Origin: Phytophthora quininea
Lineage: Eukaryota > Oomycota > Peronosporomycetes > Peronosporales > Peronosporaceae
NCBI GenBank assembly: GCA_011947345.1
Contig: JAAVTG010000376.1
Location: 1 to 64,000, forward strand
Length of the DNA: 64,000 nucleotides
Direction: 5' to 3'
How positions within the stretch are numbered: position 1 is the first letter of the stretch; every line of letters begins with the position of its first letter. Position numbers and translations under genes: made by a program. Shown piece by piece: positions 23,321 through 34,643 of the stretch. The notes under the pieces were generated by a model that saw only the letters and a program-made list of their open reading frames with translations, was not told where the DNA came from and made no database searches.

Positions 23321-23788
23321 GACGGCTGCGTTTGCTGTCCAGCCACACTTCGGTGGCTCGCAAAATAGACCCAACCCGCAAGTCCTGTACTAACGGACTC
23401 TCAAGACGACTTTATCAATTGAAATCACTTGATGGATCACACATGTTCACCTTTCCGAAATGCAGAAACAAGGGCCAAACAGAGACCAGATCGATTTGCG
23501 CTTGCACGCCGACCAGACCCGAATAAGACCAGACCTGTAGGTGATCCAATTTAGTGCTAACCGACTTTGTCAAGACCATGCTGGGGCTAGACAACGTCAA
23601 ACCGAGCTTGCTCAAATCGCACACGGACTACAAGTACCTGGAGTATTTTGAAAAGCTGTTAGCCTAAAAAACTCCCACAACTTCAGCGACTTGTTGAATT
23701 AGTTTGCCACAACAAAATATCCCAACCTATTTGTTCTGTGGCTTTGGACTCGTCCCAGCCATTTTCCCACATAAAACTCCTCGGCACT

Positions 23789-24687
23789 TTAAGTCCCGCC
23801 GTCCTCCGCCACCGAGCCGAGTTTCATCATCTGCTTCCTTCTCACTTCGGCAAACCGTTCTCTTAGCGACAAGTTCACAGCCGCAGGCGGTCGTTCATCC
23901 TCCACTTGCCTTCCTTCACGTTCCACAACATCCACCCGAGTGTCCTTCCTCCGTCCACCTGCAATGTCCCCTTCATTCTCCGGCTCCTTGTGGTCACGAT
24001 GACCCCGGAAATCGTGCGCCACCGCTCTCTGCAGTCGTCGCACTTCCTTCCTGCACTTCTTCTGGTTGTCCACCAGGTCTCGTAAGGTGTCCTCCACCTG
24101 CTGATTAATCGACTTCTCACTCGCATCTTGCAGCGCCTGCTCCTGCTCAGCCACCTGCGTCTGCAGCAGCTGCAGCTGACTCTCCACGCTTGCCCAAGTG
24201 ACACTCAGCTTTTCCATCGCAGCAGCGTGTTGCGTCTGAGCATCCGCAGACACTTTGGCAGTGGCCGCCAGCTCCCCACAGCCTCGACAGTTGCTGCTTC
24301 CCTTTCACTACCATTACAAAACATCGAGATTGAGATGACCAGCGCTACCCCAATCTTTTAAAGCTGCAGAAGCGCACCGTAGCGTTGATCCGCCAGAGCT
24401 TGGTCTTCTTTCAATTGACTCTTGAGCTGCTGTACTCCTGTCTGCAGTTGCTGGGTCTGCGGACCCTCCTCAATAGTAGAGCGGGGATTGCTGCTGGGAT
24501 GAACACTGGACGGTTGCAGTAGATTGGCGGCCAACAGTCGATGCAGACGCCGCAGCTCCTTGCTCACCAGCAGGAAGGACGTGCGCACAGCCTCGGGGAC
24601 GTCTCGCCACTCGTCTTGACCTTCAACCATTTGCTGGCCGAACGCCAGTCCGAGTAAAAGTTGCGGCTGTGCTCCTTCCAGATCCAT
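23789..24687 (-). CDS. Coiled-coil protein of unknown function
   Basis: Two exons, 24687-24378 and 24282-23789, are joined across a 95-bp GT-AG intron. The joined reading passes through GALAATAKV-like sequence (exon junction YGCGELAATAKV). The first exon starts MDLEGAQPQLLLGLAFGQQ and holds a Leu/Arg-rich helix (LLVSKELRRLHRLLAANLL). The second exon is a clear coiled coil (QLQLLQTQVAEQEQALQ, then VRRLQRAVAH), ending in a charged, disordered tail. There is no known domain. It is intact and not effector-like, so it is an ordinary gene stranded between two effector-relic blocks. Confidence 0.6.
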
Positions 24688-25096
24688 CGGCGAAGGTGGA
24701 GAGGCCAGGAAACGAGCAGGGCGACGGATTCCACCGAGTGCAGCTGTTGGCAGCCTGTGACGTGTGAAACTCTGCGACGTGTGGTGGATATATGAGGCGT
24801 GTGAAAGCTTTTTTGTAAATTGTTCAGCAAACTGCCATTCTGTTTGTTCAACACAGAATGTCAAATTGGTGTATTTGACCGGTTATCAATTCGATGGCAC
24901 ATTGTAGGGATTTACTGCATCAGTGCTGTTCTGACACAAACGGGTTATCGCCGTATACAACGATTATTGATAAGCGGTGCAAAGGAATGGTCAAGACACA
25001 ATAATCCATAATCCATGAATTGGCAAAGAGGAGCAATTCGAAAACCTATTTCCCAGCCGTCACGACACAATAAATCTGTTCCGGTCGCGAAGCAAC

Positions 25097-25516
25097 ATGC
25101 CTTTGCGTCAAATTGCGCTAGCGGTGTTTGCTACCATCACTGCTGCGAACGCTCTATCTGTTGCTACAAATGCTACCAAATTCGACAACTTCCTCCGTGG
25201 GAGGTCTCTACGAGTCGGTGCCGAGCACGAGCCGAGCTATTGGTTCAAGGACATTGGCACAAGTGGCGGAGCTAACTCCAAGGAGAGAGGGAGTGAAACC
25301 ATTGCAGGTGTTTCTCCACTAGAGAGATCTCTTGAACAAGCTTCGGCGTCGCTCAAGTCCTCCAACAATTTTGAAGGTAATCATGAGGTAGAAGTTGTAG
25401 TAATGTCTAAAATAATGAGCGTGTATCCTTTTATGGCAAATAACCTTCTTAATGCAACGGCGAAAAGAGAAGACCATAACTTGTGTCATGCCGCGATTAC
25501 AGATGATGCGGCCTGA
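25097..25516 (+). CDS. Short RxLR effector candidate (truncated)
   Basis: A 139-residue ORF with a signal peptide (MPLRQIALAVFATITAANA), RSLR at residues 36-39 and a KERG (dEER-like) motif near 62-65. The region after the motif (TSGG-S-ERG, then LERSLEQASASLK) aligns with the same part of the long relic at 25657. After residue ~95 the sequence no longer looks like LWY modules and stops early. RxLR proteins of this class are secreted and enter plant cells. The tail that would carry activity is missing, so it is either a short effector or the stump of a longer one. It is 140 bp upstream of its paralogue in the same direction. Confidence 0.7.
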   Translation: MPLRQIALAVFATITAANALSVATNATKFDNFLRGRSLRVGAEHEPSYWFKDIGTSGGANSKERGSETIAGVSPLERSLEQASASLKSSNNFEGNHEVEVVVMSKIMSVYPFMANNLLNATAKREDHNLCHAAITDDAA

Positions 25517-25656
25517 AGGTATCGGGAAGTCACCATAATCCAGGAATGCAATCGAGCTTTGCTATCCGTACCGATGAGCAACTCTGTTCTCATTACTTCC
25601 CAATCGACCAACCACCCGGCACGTGACCAAGCAGCTCGTCGGTAGAGCCAAATAGC

Positions 25657-27406
25657 ATGCGTCTGCTTCGCATTTTGCTGTTGGCAGGGCTTGCTACCGT
25701 TGCTGCAGCAACCTCACCATCAGCTACGACAGACGCGGCCACATCCGGCATCGCCCCGAGCCAAGACAACACCAAGCAGGGGAGATTTCTTAGGATCGAT
25801 GAGAATGCCGCTACCAAACACAACCCGAGCAGTCAATTCGAGGCCAACGACTCCAGCACAAGTGGTGGTGTCGACTCCGAGGAGAGAGGTTGTGGTGGGG
25901 CCGTTACTGGTATGTCGGTGCTGGAAAAGTATCTCCAACAGGCCCAACGTCTCTCCAAGCGGATAGGATGACAGAAACCTATTTGACGACGTTAAGGGAA
26001 ACGTGGGCCAAGGAAGACGCGTCGATCGAAGCAATCATGAAGGTGCTGAAGCTCGACGATTTGGTACACGATGCCTTCAAGTTCCAAAAGCAGAGTATTT
26101 CAAGGTTTATGACGAGTACGTGACGGATCAAGTTCGGATCTGGTCGCGGAACGAGTTGTCTCCGGAGACTGTGATGTCAAAGTTGAGTATGAAGAAATTA
26201 TCACCATCTCACCCGAATTTCAAGTACTACGACGAATTCATGACCGATTAGATGCCTGTGTGGGTGAAGAAATACGACCTCACCAACGATTTCTTTCCGG
26301 TGCTGGGGTTGAGTGGATTGTCGGGATATGAGATGCGACAACGCCCGAACTTCAGATACTACGAAGCTTTCTGAATGCTAAAGCGAAAACCTGGAGGCAA
26401 GGGCACGTCGAAGTAGACGAAGTCCTGCGTTATCTGGGATTGTCGACGCTGACAGGACATGCCATCGACCCGAGGATTCAGATTTACAACGCGTACGCGG
26501 AAGATCGAGTTCTGTATTGGCTCAAGAAGAACTCGTTCGAAAAGGCTTCATGGTCTCTCCACTATTCCAAGTTGGAGGGAACGTACGCTTCGAGTTCATT
26601 AAGAGACTTCTAGGGCAAGGATGACATGTCGCTCGAGACGATCCTGAAGATGCTGAAGCTGGACGGTCTGGTGGACGACGCCGCCAAATTCCAAAAGCGC
26701 CGTATTCCAGGGTTTACAACTCGTACGTGACGTCTCGAATCAAGTTTTGGACGAAGTGGCAGCTGACTCCGGACACGGTGATGGCAAAACTGGGTCTGGA
26801 GAATTTGCCTGGAACTTCACTCACGTCCCACGCGAATTTCAAGTATTACGACAAGTTCATGACTGACCAAGTTCCGAAGTGGAAAAAGGAATACAGTTAC
26901 ACGGATGACATCCTGCCACTGTTGTGATTGAGCGGACTGTCAGAAGCTGCACTGCGAAGCCGTCCGAACTACAAATACTACGAAGCTTATTTGGCTGCTC
27001 GCGTGAAAGGCTGGGAGATAACTCACTCCGACTTGGACAGTGTTATGCGGGGTCTGGGTTTGTCCAAGCTGACGGGCGATGCCCTCACGGCCAACCCAAA
27101 CTTTAAGATATACGATACGTACGCGGAATATCTAGTTTAGTATTGGCTCAAGGAGAAATACACTCCAAGAAAGGCTCTCAGTAGGTCGGATCTCAACGAT
27201 TTGGCCTAACGACACACCCCAACTACAAATACTACGACGAGTTCGTGAAGAAGAAATTGGACTTGTGGACGACGGAGAAGTACACTCCAAACCAAGTTCT
27301 GAAAGACCTGAAACTCGACGAGCTGGGTGCCAGCGCGCGCAAAACCCAGCAAGACTACAAGTACTACCTGGAATTCGTTTCTACGAGGTGGGTTGATGAG
27401 CCGTAA
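25657..27406 (+). pseudogene. Long LWY-tandem RxLR effector, degenerate
   Basis: The N-terminus is well preserved: signal peptide (MRLLRILLLAGLATVAAA), RFLR at 43-46 and DSEER at 73-77. About ten WY/LWY-type modules follow, recognisable by repeated L-GL-(S/T)G...P-NFKYYD-type cores up to the stop at 27404. Single-base losses shift the frame near 25962, 26093, 26370, 26696 and 27208. Besides these, four in-frame stop codons are substitutions: TAG at 26249, TAG at 26611, TGA at 26925 and TAG at 27138. Modules 1-4 and 5-8 align with each other (FKFQK/AKFQK, RPNFRYYEAF/RPNYKYYEAY), so an internal block of about 0.6 kb was duplicated. The architecture resembles multi-LWY effectors such as the PSR2 group. 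It is dead as it stands. Confidence 0.8.
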
Positions 27407-27555
27407 GCTTGTCTCGCCTCGAAATCGCTAAGACCGTCTAATAGGCAGGAAAACGTTTGGCGGGACTAGCGATTCCCAGATAGGATTGTGAGGAATTTCT
27501 GATAGTATCTGAAGGATTGTTTTCGAGCTCACTTCCACTCAGCTGGATCAGCTTT

Positions 27556-27790
27556 ACAGTAGCGACTGCAGAACTTGGTCGGCGTGATACTCCGTAGTAT
27601 TTGAAGTTGGGGGTGGGAAGTTAGGCCCTCGGCTGGTAGACCAGTGAACTCCAACTTATCTAGCGCATGACCTGGAGAAATGCTGTTGCTGACCTAGTAC
27701 TTGACTTCATTTCTCATGTATTTGTCGTATATCTCGAACCTCGGGCTTGCAGCGAGGGCGTCACCTCAATTTCGACAACCCCAGAAACCT
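27556..27790 (-). pseudogene. Second LWY effector relic, opposite strand
   Basis: Read on the minus strand, one piece gives GDALAASPRFEIYDKYMRNEV, and after a frame change another gives HALDKLEFTGLPAEGL and an NFKYY core. These match LWY modules of the neighbouring relic. Stops and an extra C (a CCCCC run) break it. It is convergent with the relic ending at 27406, so an inverted duplication of effector sequence is likely. Confidence 0.6.
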
Positions 27791-28853
27791 CAAGACAAAC
27801 TAAGTGGCATAACTAGAGGGTAGCGCTACACTGTGTAGCCTACCCAGTAGATGGGTATTGCTATTGCATCTCCTGCGGCTGCTTCAGCATCTGCAATCGT
27901 TGCTTTTTCCCAGAATGATTTGCGTCGCTTTCAATCAGGCGTAGTTTCAGTCTGGCGCCCCAAGTACCAACCTCCCCTTACATTGGGCACCACCGGTTAC
28001 TGGGGTGTCGAATAAGCAGCCTCAACGACACAAAACGTATCGAACGGGTCAAACGTATCAAACTGAACTAATCCGCTTGTGCACCGCTTTGAGAGGGATG
28101 ACTACATCTCCACGACGTTCTTCTACGACCGCGTGATGAGAGACTGCAGGGGAGAATCATGAGTGGCACGGTCGGGAAATGCAGACGCTGTCGCCTACGA
28201 CCGATTTAACGTCTCCTGCTGCTCTGCGTTGTGTACTGTTTATCTATTGTCGCTCGGCGTTCATATTCTCAGCTGCTCGCTACGCTTCTCTTCATACCAC
28301 TTCTCGTCGTCGTCCAGTTCTCTTCCTCGTGCTCTCGTCCTGCTGCCCCTTGCCAGCATATTCATTTCCCTATCTTTTGTGAGACGAGCCTTCAGCAAAT
28401 TTTTCGTACTTAGTCGGATTTGTTGCGCTATCTGATTGGCTAGTGGAATAACCGCATTAATCAAATACCTCCAGAAATATCGTATTTTGCATAACATATA
28501 CAGATGAGTTGATTTATAAGATCTTCGTACTTGAAATTTGTATAAAGTCAGTACCTACTAAAAGTGTGGTCCACAAAATCTCGAATTAATCTCGGTTAAG
28601 CACTCACAAGATTACGATAACAGCAAGTTATAGTGCTCGAGCAATTTAGCCGCCTGGTTCGGTCCCAGCACCAAGAAATCTAACCACGCGGTTCAGACGA
28701 CGCAAGCGACCAACACAATGAGCATCTGTAAACCCAGCACACGTCGCGGAACTAAAAGGGCCTACGTTTTTGCTCTCCGACTTGAGCTGTTCGATCGTCG
28801 GTTGTCTTCAACATATTCTTAAGCTCGGAAATGAAGTTGAAAAATCGATTCAC
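27791..28853. other. 1.06-kb region without a supported gene
   Basis: There is no supported coding frame. Short pyrimidine-rich and AT-rich stretches alternate. It ends abruptly at the truncated LTR at 28854. Confidence 0.4.
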
Positions 28854-28986
28854 TTAATCTAAGAGATATGTAAATGAGTGGTGGAGAGCCAGATGGCTAC
28901 AGAGTCGAAACTCTACACACGGTTAAGAGTTTCGTGTAACCTCCAAAGTCAACGCACGGTAATGACTTCCGTGTAGCCCCGTTACA
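28854..28986 (-). repeat. Downstream (3') LTR, possibly truncated
   Basis: 127 of 133 bases match the copy at 35829-35961. It begins on the minus strand directly after a polypurine tract, as a 3' LTR should. Similarity stops at 28854 with no terminal CA and no target duplication. Confidence 0.7.
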
Positions 28987-29199
28987 CCTTCTCCCTCCAA
29001 ACAGTGGATACACCGGATCCACAATTGCCTTGTCAAGGTCGCGTCTCTTAGAGACTTCCACTGGTCGCTACGCCTCAGCGAGGCCGCTGTTGGCTCGACT
29101 AGCCCATTCTGCTCTTCGGGTGACCCACGCACGCCTTCCGGTCAGCGACCACCGCTGCGGGCGCCGCGTCCATTTCCTGAAGCCAGGCCCTCGGTCTTC

Positions 29200-30534
29200 G
29201 TGCTGAGCGCCTTGCGCTCGGCTCCACCGCTGCGTCCACGTGATCAGGGCGGCCGCTGCGGCGAGCGTGTCATCACGAATGACCTCGGCGAGAGATCGGG
29301 AGCTCACACGCTCGCAGCGCCCGGTGCCACAGCTATTGCTGACTCCGTCGCAACGCGACTACGGCTTCGAGCCGCGCGATGCAGGCGAGCGGGCTCGAGC
29401 TGCCGGCGCGCGGTCATCACTCGCCAGCTATATTGTGGGGCCTTCAGCTCGCACGGACGCCGAGCTGGCGGCTCGTCAGGCGCTCCACGAGGATTCCTGA
29501 CGCCGCACGTGACGAACGTGGAGGAATATCTCCAACGTCTTCACGCTCAAGCGAGCGGCGGCTCGGTGCCGCAGATGCGGACGTATCCCATCGCTCTCAA
29601 GCCGGGAGAGACCGTCCCGAGTATCTCTCGGCCTTCCAGACTTGGACTGAATGCGGCCGCAAGCTTCAGTCGTTCGACAACTTGCACGCAAGCTTCAGTG
29701 AAGCCGACGTTCGCGTCGAACGACGTCTGTACTTTGACTTTGCAAAGTCCCGTATGAGACCTCCTCGCTCGCGCTTTGCGCGTGCAGCCGGCACGGGTGC
29801 GCCCCATTTCGCTCCTGCCTCTCAGGGAGAGGCTTCGCTGGATGAACCAGCCCCGGACCAGAGCATGAGCTCTGCTTCTGGCCCGGATGCTCCCCGCGGA
29901 AAGCGGGGCTCGGTCGACGAGTCGCCCGGGGTCCCCAGGGCGCCCCTGATCAGCTCGATCAAAAGCGTCCACGACGTCAGGGCAGTCTTGCCTCAGAGGC
30001 ACCTCGTATTCCCACGAGTTCTGAGCTGATGGTAACCCCTCCACTTCACCAGATACTGGGTTTGACCCTTACGTCTACGACGTGCCAGGAGCTCGCCGTG
30101 CTCACCGAGCAGCGCCGGAGGAGGGCGATGGTCGGCTGGTCGATGACCACGGGAATCCGATTCCTGGATCGCATTGGACGCGTCAGTCGGAGGTGTCAGC
30201 CATGCTGCACCTTGTTCGCTCGCTGCGGAGCGAGCTCGCTCGCCAGACGCGAGACGTCTGGAAGACGTTTGATCGCTACGATTAAGATCTGACGGATCTG
30301 CAGCAGCGGATGGAGTGGTTTGAGGTCCCGCAGTCGATCTCCGATTGTCTTCACGCTCAGGAGCAAGGGCTCACGGAGCTTCGGGGTCAACTGACCGGGC
30401 TGCAGCAGTTTGTCTACTCAGCGTTGTCTGCGCAGACACCGGCGGCGCCAGCGCCTCCGCGGTCACCCCGCGGGGTTTTGGTACGGCTTAAGCAAGCCCA
30501 CGTAGAACACAGGATGTGTTCGCATCTTCACTAG
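29200..30534 (+). pseudogene. Antisense coding-like region between integrase and 3' LTR
   Basis: On the plus strand, opposite to pol, several frames read protein-like text: NVEEYLQRLHAQASGG, then an acidic Ser/Pro stretch. From 30082 comes a coherent helix-rich segment (DDHGNPIPGSHWTRQSEV, MLHLVRSLRSELARQ), broken by one stop at 30283, and DLQQRMEWFEV to 30534. The composition is gag-like. It may be an antisense ORF carried by the element or part of a nested second element. No domain is recognised. Confidence 0.4.
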
Positions 30535-30597
30535 GAGGTTTAGCGTGTATGCAAGGCCCTTCTTGGCCACGACCTTGAACAGTCCGATGAACCGTGG

Positions 30598-31608
30598 TCA
30601 GGGTTTTGTCTTGAAGACGGCAGGTACTTCATGTGTAGGCAGGTTGTTAGCCTTTAATAAAACAAGGTCCCCGACCTGGAATTCCACCATATTACCTCTG
30701 CCTTTTGCATCAGCTTGTTCCTTCTGAACATCTTGGCTTTCAGCCATCGCGTCACGCACACTGCGTAAGACGCTCAACCTCGTCGAGAGGAAGTCATCGA
30801 CTTGCTTGCGCACCGCAAGAGGGCTGACATCAGCAAGCTCGGAAGCTATCCCTCCCCCACCAAGCCCGTCGCCACGAAGTGGCGGTGAAAGAGGGACGAA
30901 CGGGTGCGCTAAGCCGTTCACGTAGAACGAAGTGAAGCCTGTAGAGGCATGCACTGCATTGTTCAATGCAAACTCAACAAGCGGGAGCATAGCGCTCCAC
31001 CGCTTCGGAGTTTCAGCGCACACACTGCGCAAGACGTCCTCGACGACGCGATTGACGCGTTCGGTCTGACCGTCGGTCTGCGGATGGTCCGCCGTGGATA
31101 TGTCCAGTCGTGTGCCTAGCACCTCGAAGATGGGCGTCCAGAACTTCCTCGTAAAGCGCGGAACGCGATCCGAGACGATCATCTCCGGTAGCCCGTGCTG
31201 CCGAAAGACTCGATCGATGAACAGCGAGGCTGTACCCTCTCCATCAATGGAGTCCAGCACCGCCGCTAAGTGAGCCATCTTGCTCAACCGGTCAACAAAG
31301 ACCACAATACCCGTGTTACCTGCCGAGTCCTTCGGCAGGCCAAACACAAAGTCCATACTCATGGACTGCCAACACCCGGTGGGTATTGGCAAGCTCGCCA
31401 GCGGCGCCGCCGCATGCGGCGCGGGTTTGACCCATTGACACGTCTCACACGTGCGCACATATGTGCTGACCCACTTGTACAGCTTGGGCCACCAGTAGAT
31501 GGAGCTCACTGAGCTGTAAATCTTCTCGCGACCAAGGCGGCCGCTCGTGGGAGCGTCGTGAGCCTCATAAAGTATCCGATACTTGAGGTCCTCACCGTGA
31601 GGAACCAC
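30598..31608 (-). pseudogene. Gypsy integrase region
   Basis: The zinc-binding part (H-H, then CETC) is followed by the core with MDFVFGLP (first Asp), MIVSDRVPRF (second Asp) and TDGQTERVNRVVED (Glu). The D-D-E triad is therefore present. A frame break (about 31616) separates it from the RT region; one extra base would rejoin them. There is no chromodomain. Confidence 0.75.
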
Positions 31609-33172
31609 GACACGTGGGGGTCGTCAGAACCCGTGCTGTAATACAGCAGGCCACCATCGCAAGTGTAGCGATTCAGCCTCGCGCGCAAGCGCCCAGACAG
31701 TTTTGTCTTTGAGTCCTTGAACTCGACGCTCCCCATAGCGCGCAGCAATGCGATGCAGGGCTTGTCCTGTGCATACGTTGCTCGGATCAAATCCGTCACC
31801 AACGACGTCACCATCGTGACATGAGAGAGCCCATAGTCCGGCCGGCGCGACAGCACATCGGCCAGGACGTTCTGCCTGCCAGACTTGTACTTCACCTTGA
31901 AGTTGTACTCCGCAAGGAAGGAGAGCCATTGGACCATCCTCTGCGAGAGGTGAGGCGACTGTGTCGCAGTGCATAGTGACGCATGATCCGTGAAGACCAC
32001 GAATGGCCTAGAGTCGAGCAGGTTCACCATGAACTTGATGAGAGCATACTTCATCGCAAATAGCTCCTTGTCGTGAACTGGGTAGTTATTCTCCGCAGCA
32101 TTAAGCTGACGAGACTCAAACACGATCACGCGTTCACGCCAGTCGGCGTCCGCTTGTAGCAAAGCGCAGCCGATGGCAAAATCGGAAGCGTCACAGACGA
32201 CGCTAAACGGACGATCAGGGTCCGGCAGCGCCAGTATCGGCGCCTGCAGGAGGCTCTTCTTGATCTGCGCAAACGCAGCCTTGTGCTCAGCACGCCAACA
32301 CCAGTCCGCATCCTTCTTAAGGAGATTGGACAATGGCCTAGCCAGCTCAGCGTAGTTTTCGCTGTACTTGTGCAAGTAATTGGCGAGGCCAAGCCACTTG
32401 CGAAGGTCCTTCTGGTTCAAAGGAACCGGCCAGTCCACTATGGCCTTGACCTTGGCGGGATCTGCCCACAAGCCACGCTTCCCGATGAAGCAGCTGAGGA
32501 AGGGAATCTCCTCGGCACCAAAGACACACTTGTCTGCGTTGGCGTACAACTTATTCATGCGCATGCACTCGAGCACCGCTCGCAAATGCTCCACGTGCAT
32601 CTCGACGTCAGTCTTCCCGTGCTCAGCACGACTGTGGACGAAGATGTCGTCGAAGTATGTCTGTGCATACGCCCGATGGGGCCGGAACAACTGCATCACG
32701 AGACGATTGAACGTCGCCGGCGCGTTCGACAGCCCTTGGGGCATAACGAGCCACTCCCAAAGCATGCCGCTCGGGGTGCTCACAGCTGTCAGCGGCACAT
32801 CACTCGCTCGCTTGAGCAGTTGGTAATAGCCATCGACTAAGTCGAGCGCGCTATACATGGTACAGCCAACCATGTTGTTCTGAAGAACATCCTTCCTAGG
32901 AATCAGCATCTGCGCCGGGATCGTGGCCGCGTTCAGCTTATTGAAAGCATGAACGGCGCCACTTGCCGTTAGGCTTTCTGACACACAGGACGTCGGCGTG
33001 GAGTGCGGAGACTTGCTCTCACGCACAAACCCTGCCGCGTGCTTAGCACGGAAGAAGGCGTCAATGACGTCACACTCCTCCTTCGGCAAGGGCCACTGGC
33101 GTGTGACGCAGTACTTCGTTCCAGGAACCAGGTCAATTTCATGACGGACCCCTCAGTCAGAAGGGAGGCCAC
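31506..33172 (-). pseudogene. Gypsy reverse transcriptase-RNase H region
   Basis: RT motifs are clear: SALDLVDGYYQ, PFGLSNAP-like MPQGLSNAPATF and the catalytic YFDDIF. RNase H follows with VVCDASDFAIGCALL and DKELFAMKYAL, then the connector NVLADVLSRRPDY. Early in RT a short out-of-frame patch (near 32970) replaces the usual VRKPNGKWR, showing paired indels. This is typical Ty3/Gypsy pol. Confidence 0.85.
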
Positions 33173-34239
33173 TAGGTGGCTTCTTTAAGACAACGTCTCC
33201 ATACTCCTTGAGCAAAGGATAGAGGGGTCAGTCAGGTCCTTTAGGATCGATGACCCACTTTGCGCATTCAATCCTTCTTGGTCTCGGCTAAGACCGACTC
33301 GTCCACGAGGGACGACGAGTTCAACTCGTCTTCGGGTCGAATGATGACCACTTCGGCGAGCTCGCCATCCTTCAGTGCCTTCCCAAACTCGGCGACGAAC
33401 ATCTCGTCCAGCTCTAAGAGCTCGCAAACACTTAGCAGGTCATCGAGGTGTATACCTCTTTCAACCACACCCGTCACTCCGTCGACGAGAGTGTAGAGCT
33501 GCTCACAGCTCGGTCGCGAAGCGCCGCTCAAGACGGGCAGCGCCGTCGGCGCGATAGACACCTTGTGTCGCCCACTCCACGCTTTGTGACGCCTCTGCCT
33601 CGCCGAGGCATGTCCAGACGGTGACGGGGAGCTCACTGCGCCTTCGCCGCCTCTCGGGTGAGGGATTAGCCCAATAGGGCACCACGCAAAGCGTCGCGAG
33701 ATCTTTGATCGCGGCCGGCACTTGCCGCAGTCGATGTAACAGCCTTCAAAGAAGGCTCAGTGTCACTTCGGACCCTCAGTGACTCGCTTGGTCCACGACC
33801 GACGTTGCTCAGTGGAGTACGTGCCACTACACAATTAACAGCCCTCAAGGGCTCAGTGTCCGAGACACTAAGCGACGCAGTCGGTCTACATCTGTCACCA
33901 CTCAGCGGAGTACGTGCCGCCGCACAGCTATCAGCCCTAAAAGGCTCCCCAGGACTACAGTCCTTCACGGTGCCGTCCGCCAACTCGGACACACCGACAT
34001 CTACTACCATGACTGACTCGGCCCAGTGCTCGTGCCAATAGCGCTTCTGCTTCCTAGATGGGGTGCGTTCATGACTCTCCAATGCTCCGCTAGGAGAGAT
34101 GCGCTTAGCGCCCAAGGTCTTCGACCACCACTCGATCCATGGCTGGTAGGGCTTCAGCCACGCCAACTAAGGATAAGGTCATGCCTCAAATCCAGGTCGA
34201 GGACCAGACAGCGTTCCACGCTATCGAAGTCCAAGAACT

Positions 34240-34530
34240 TCAGCCCAAGGTCCATCGGGACCCTCGACACCGTGACACGGGCCCCACCGCGAGACGGATA
34301 GTGACCATGTCGCCACTTCGCTCTTCCAGAGCCTCAGCGTACCGCTGGCTACCTTGAACGGTACAGCGTCTGACATAGTTGCCAGACGCCCCAGAGTCTA
34401 TCAAGACTACCCACGGATTGTCAAAGCCCTTGACGTCCACCAGGACGACCAGCAAGCTCGGCTTGCATACGCGTTCCGTGTTGTACTCTTCGGGCTGAGC
34501 CCTGCTGCCCCTCACATCCCACAGGCACAA
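34240..34530 (-). pseudogene. Gypsy aspartic protease fragment
   Basis: VVLIDSGASGNYVRR carries the D-S-G-A active-site box of retropepsins. It lies between the gag zinc knuckle and RT, as expected. The region between this and RT (33190-34230) reads only weakly, with several frame changes. Confidence 0.65.
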
Positions 34531-34643
34531 CAGAACTCAGTTTTTCCCCAGTAGGCCGCCCCGCGCCTACTGGGAGCCGGCGTTTCCTGCGCCGAGCCTG
34601 TCTGGCTCTTGGCAGGAGTGCGGCCGAGCTAGCCGGAGCGCTG

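Larger units (their letters stand above)
20840..23547. mobile_element. Mutator-like (MULE) DNA transposon
   Basis: Inverted ends of 33 bp match at 27 positions: left end 20840-20872 starts GGATCACCTGCAGATCTGG, right end 23515-23547 read on the minus strand starts GGATCACCTACAGGTCTGG. The element encodes a MULE transposase on the minus strand. No clear 9-bp target duplication was found, so the insertion is old or the exact edges are off by a few bases. It splits an effector relic. Confidence 0.65.
20287..23664 (+). pseudogene. RxLR-LWY effector relic interrupted by a MULE
   Basis: The left part (20287-20839) reads an acidic stretch with the dEER-like motif DDSEERSG and the linker KALSKAKTKVKGKL. 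After a stop, an LWY module (VRAKLGMDNLSGDALKAH, NYKYYAYFV) and a degraded second module follow. The right part (23555-23664) reads the last LWY module (TMLGLDNVKPSLLKSH, DYKYLEYFEKLLA) and a stop. Between them lies a 2.7-kb MULE. No leader or RxLR motif is visible; the 5' side is replaced by short repeats. Stops and frame changes occur in both parts. Confidence 0.65.
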
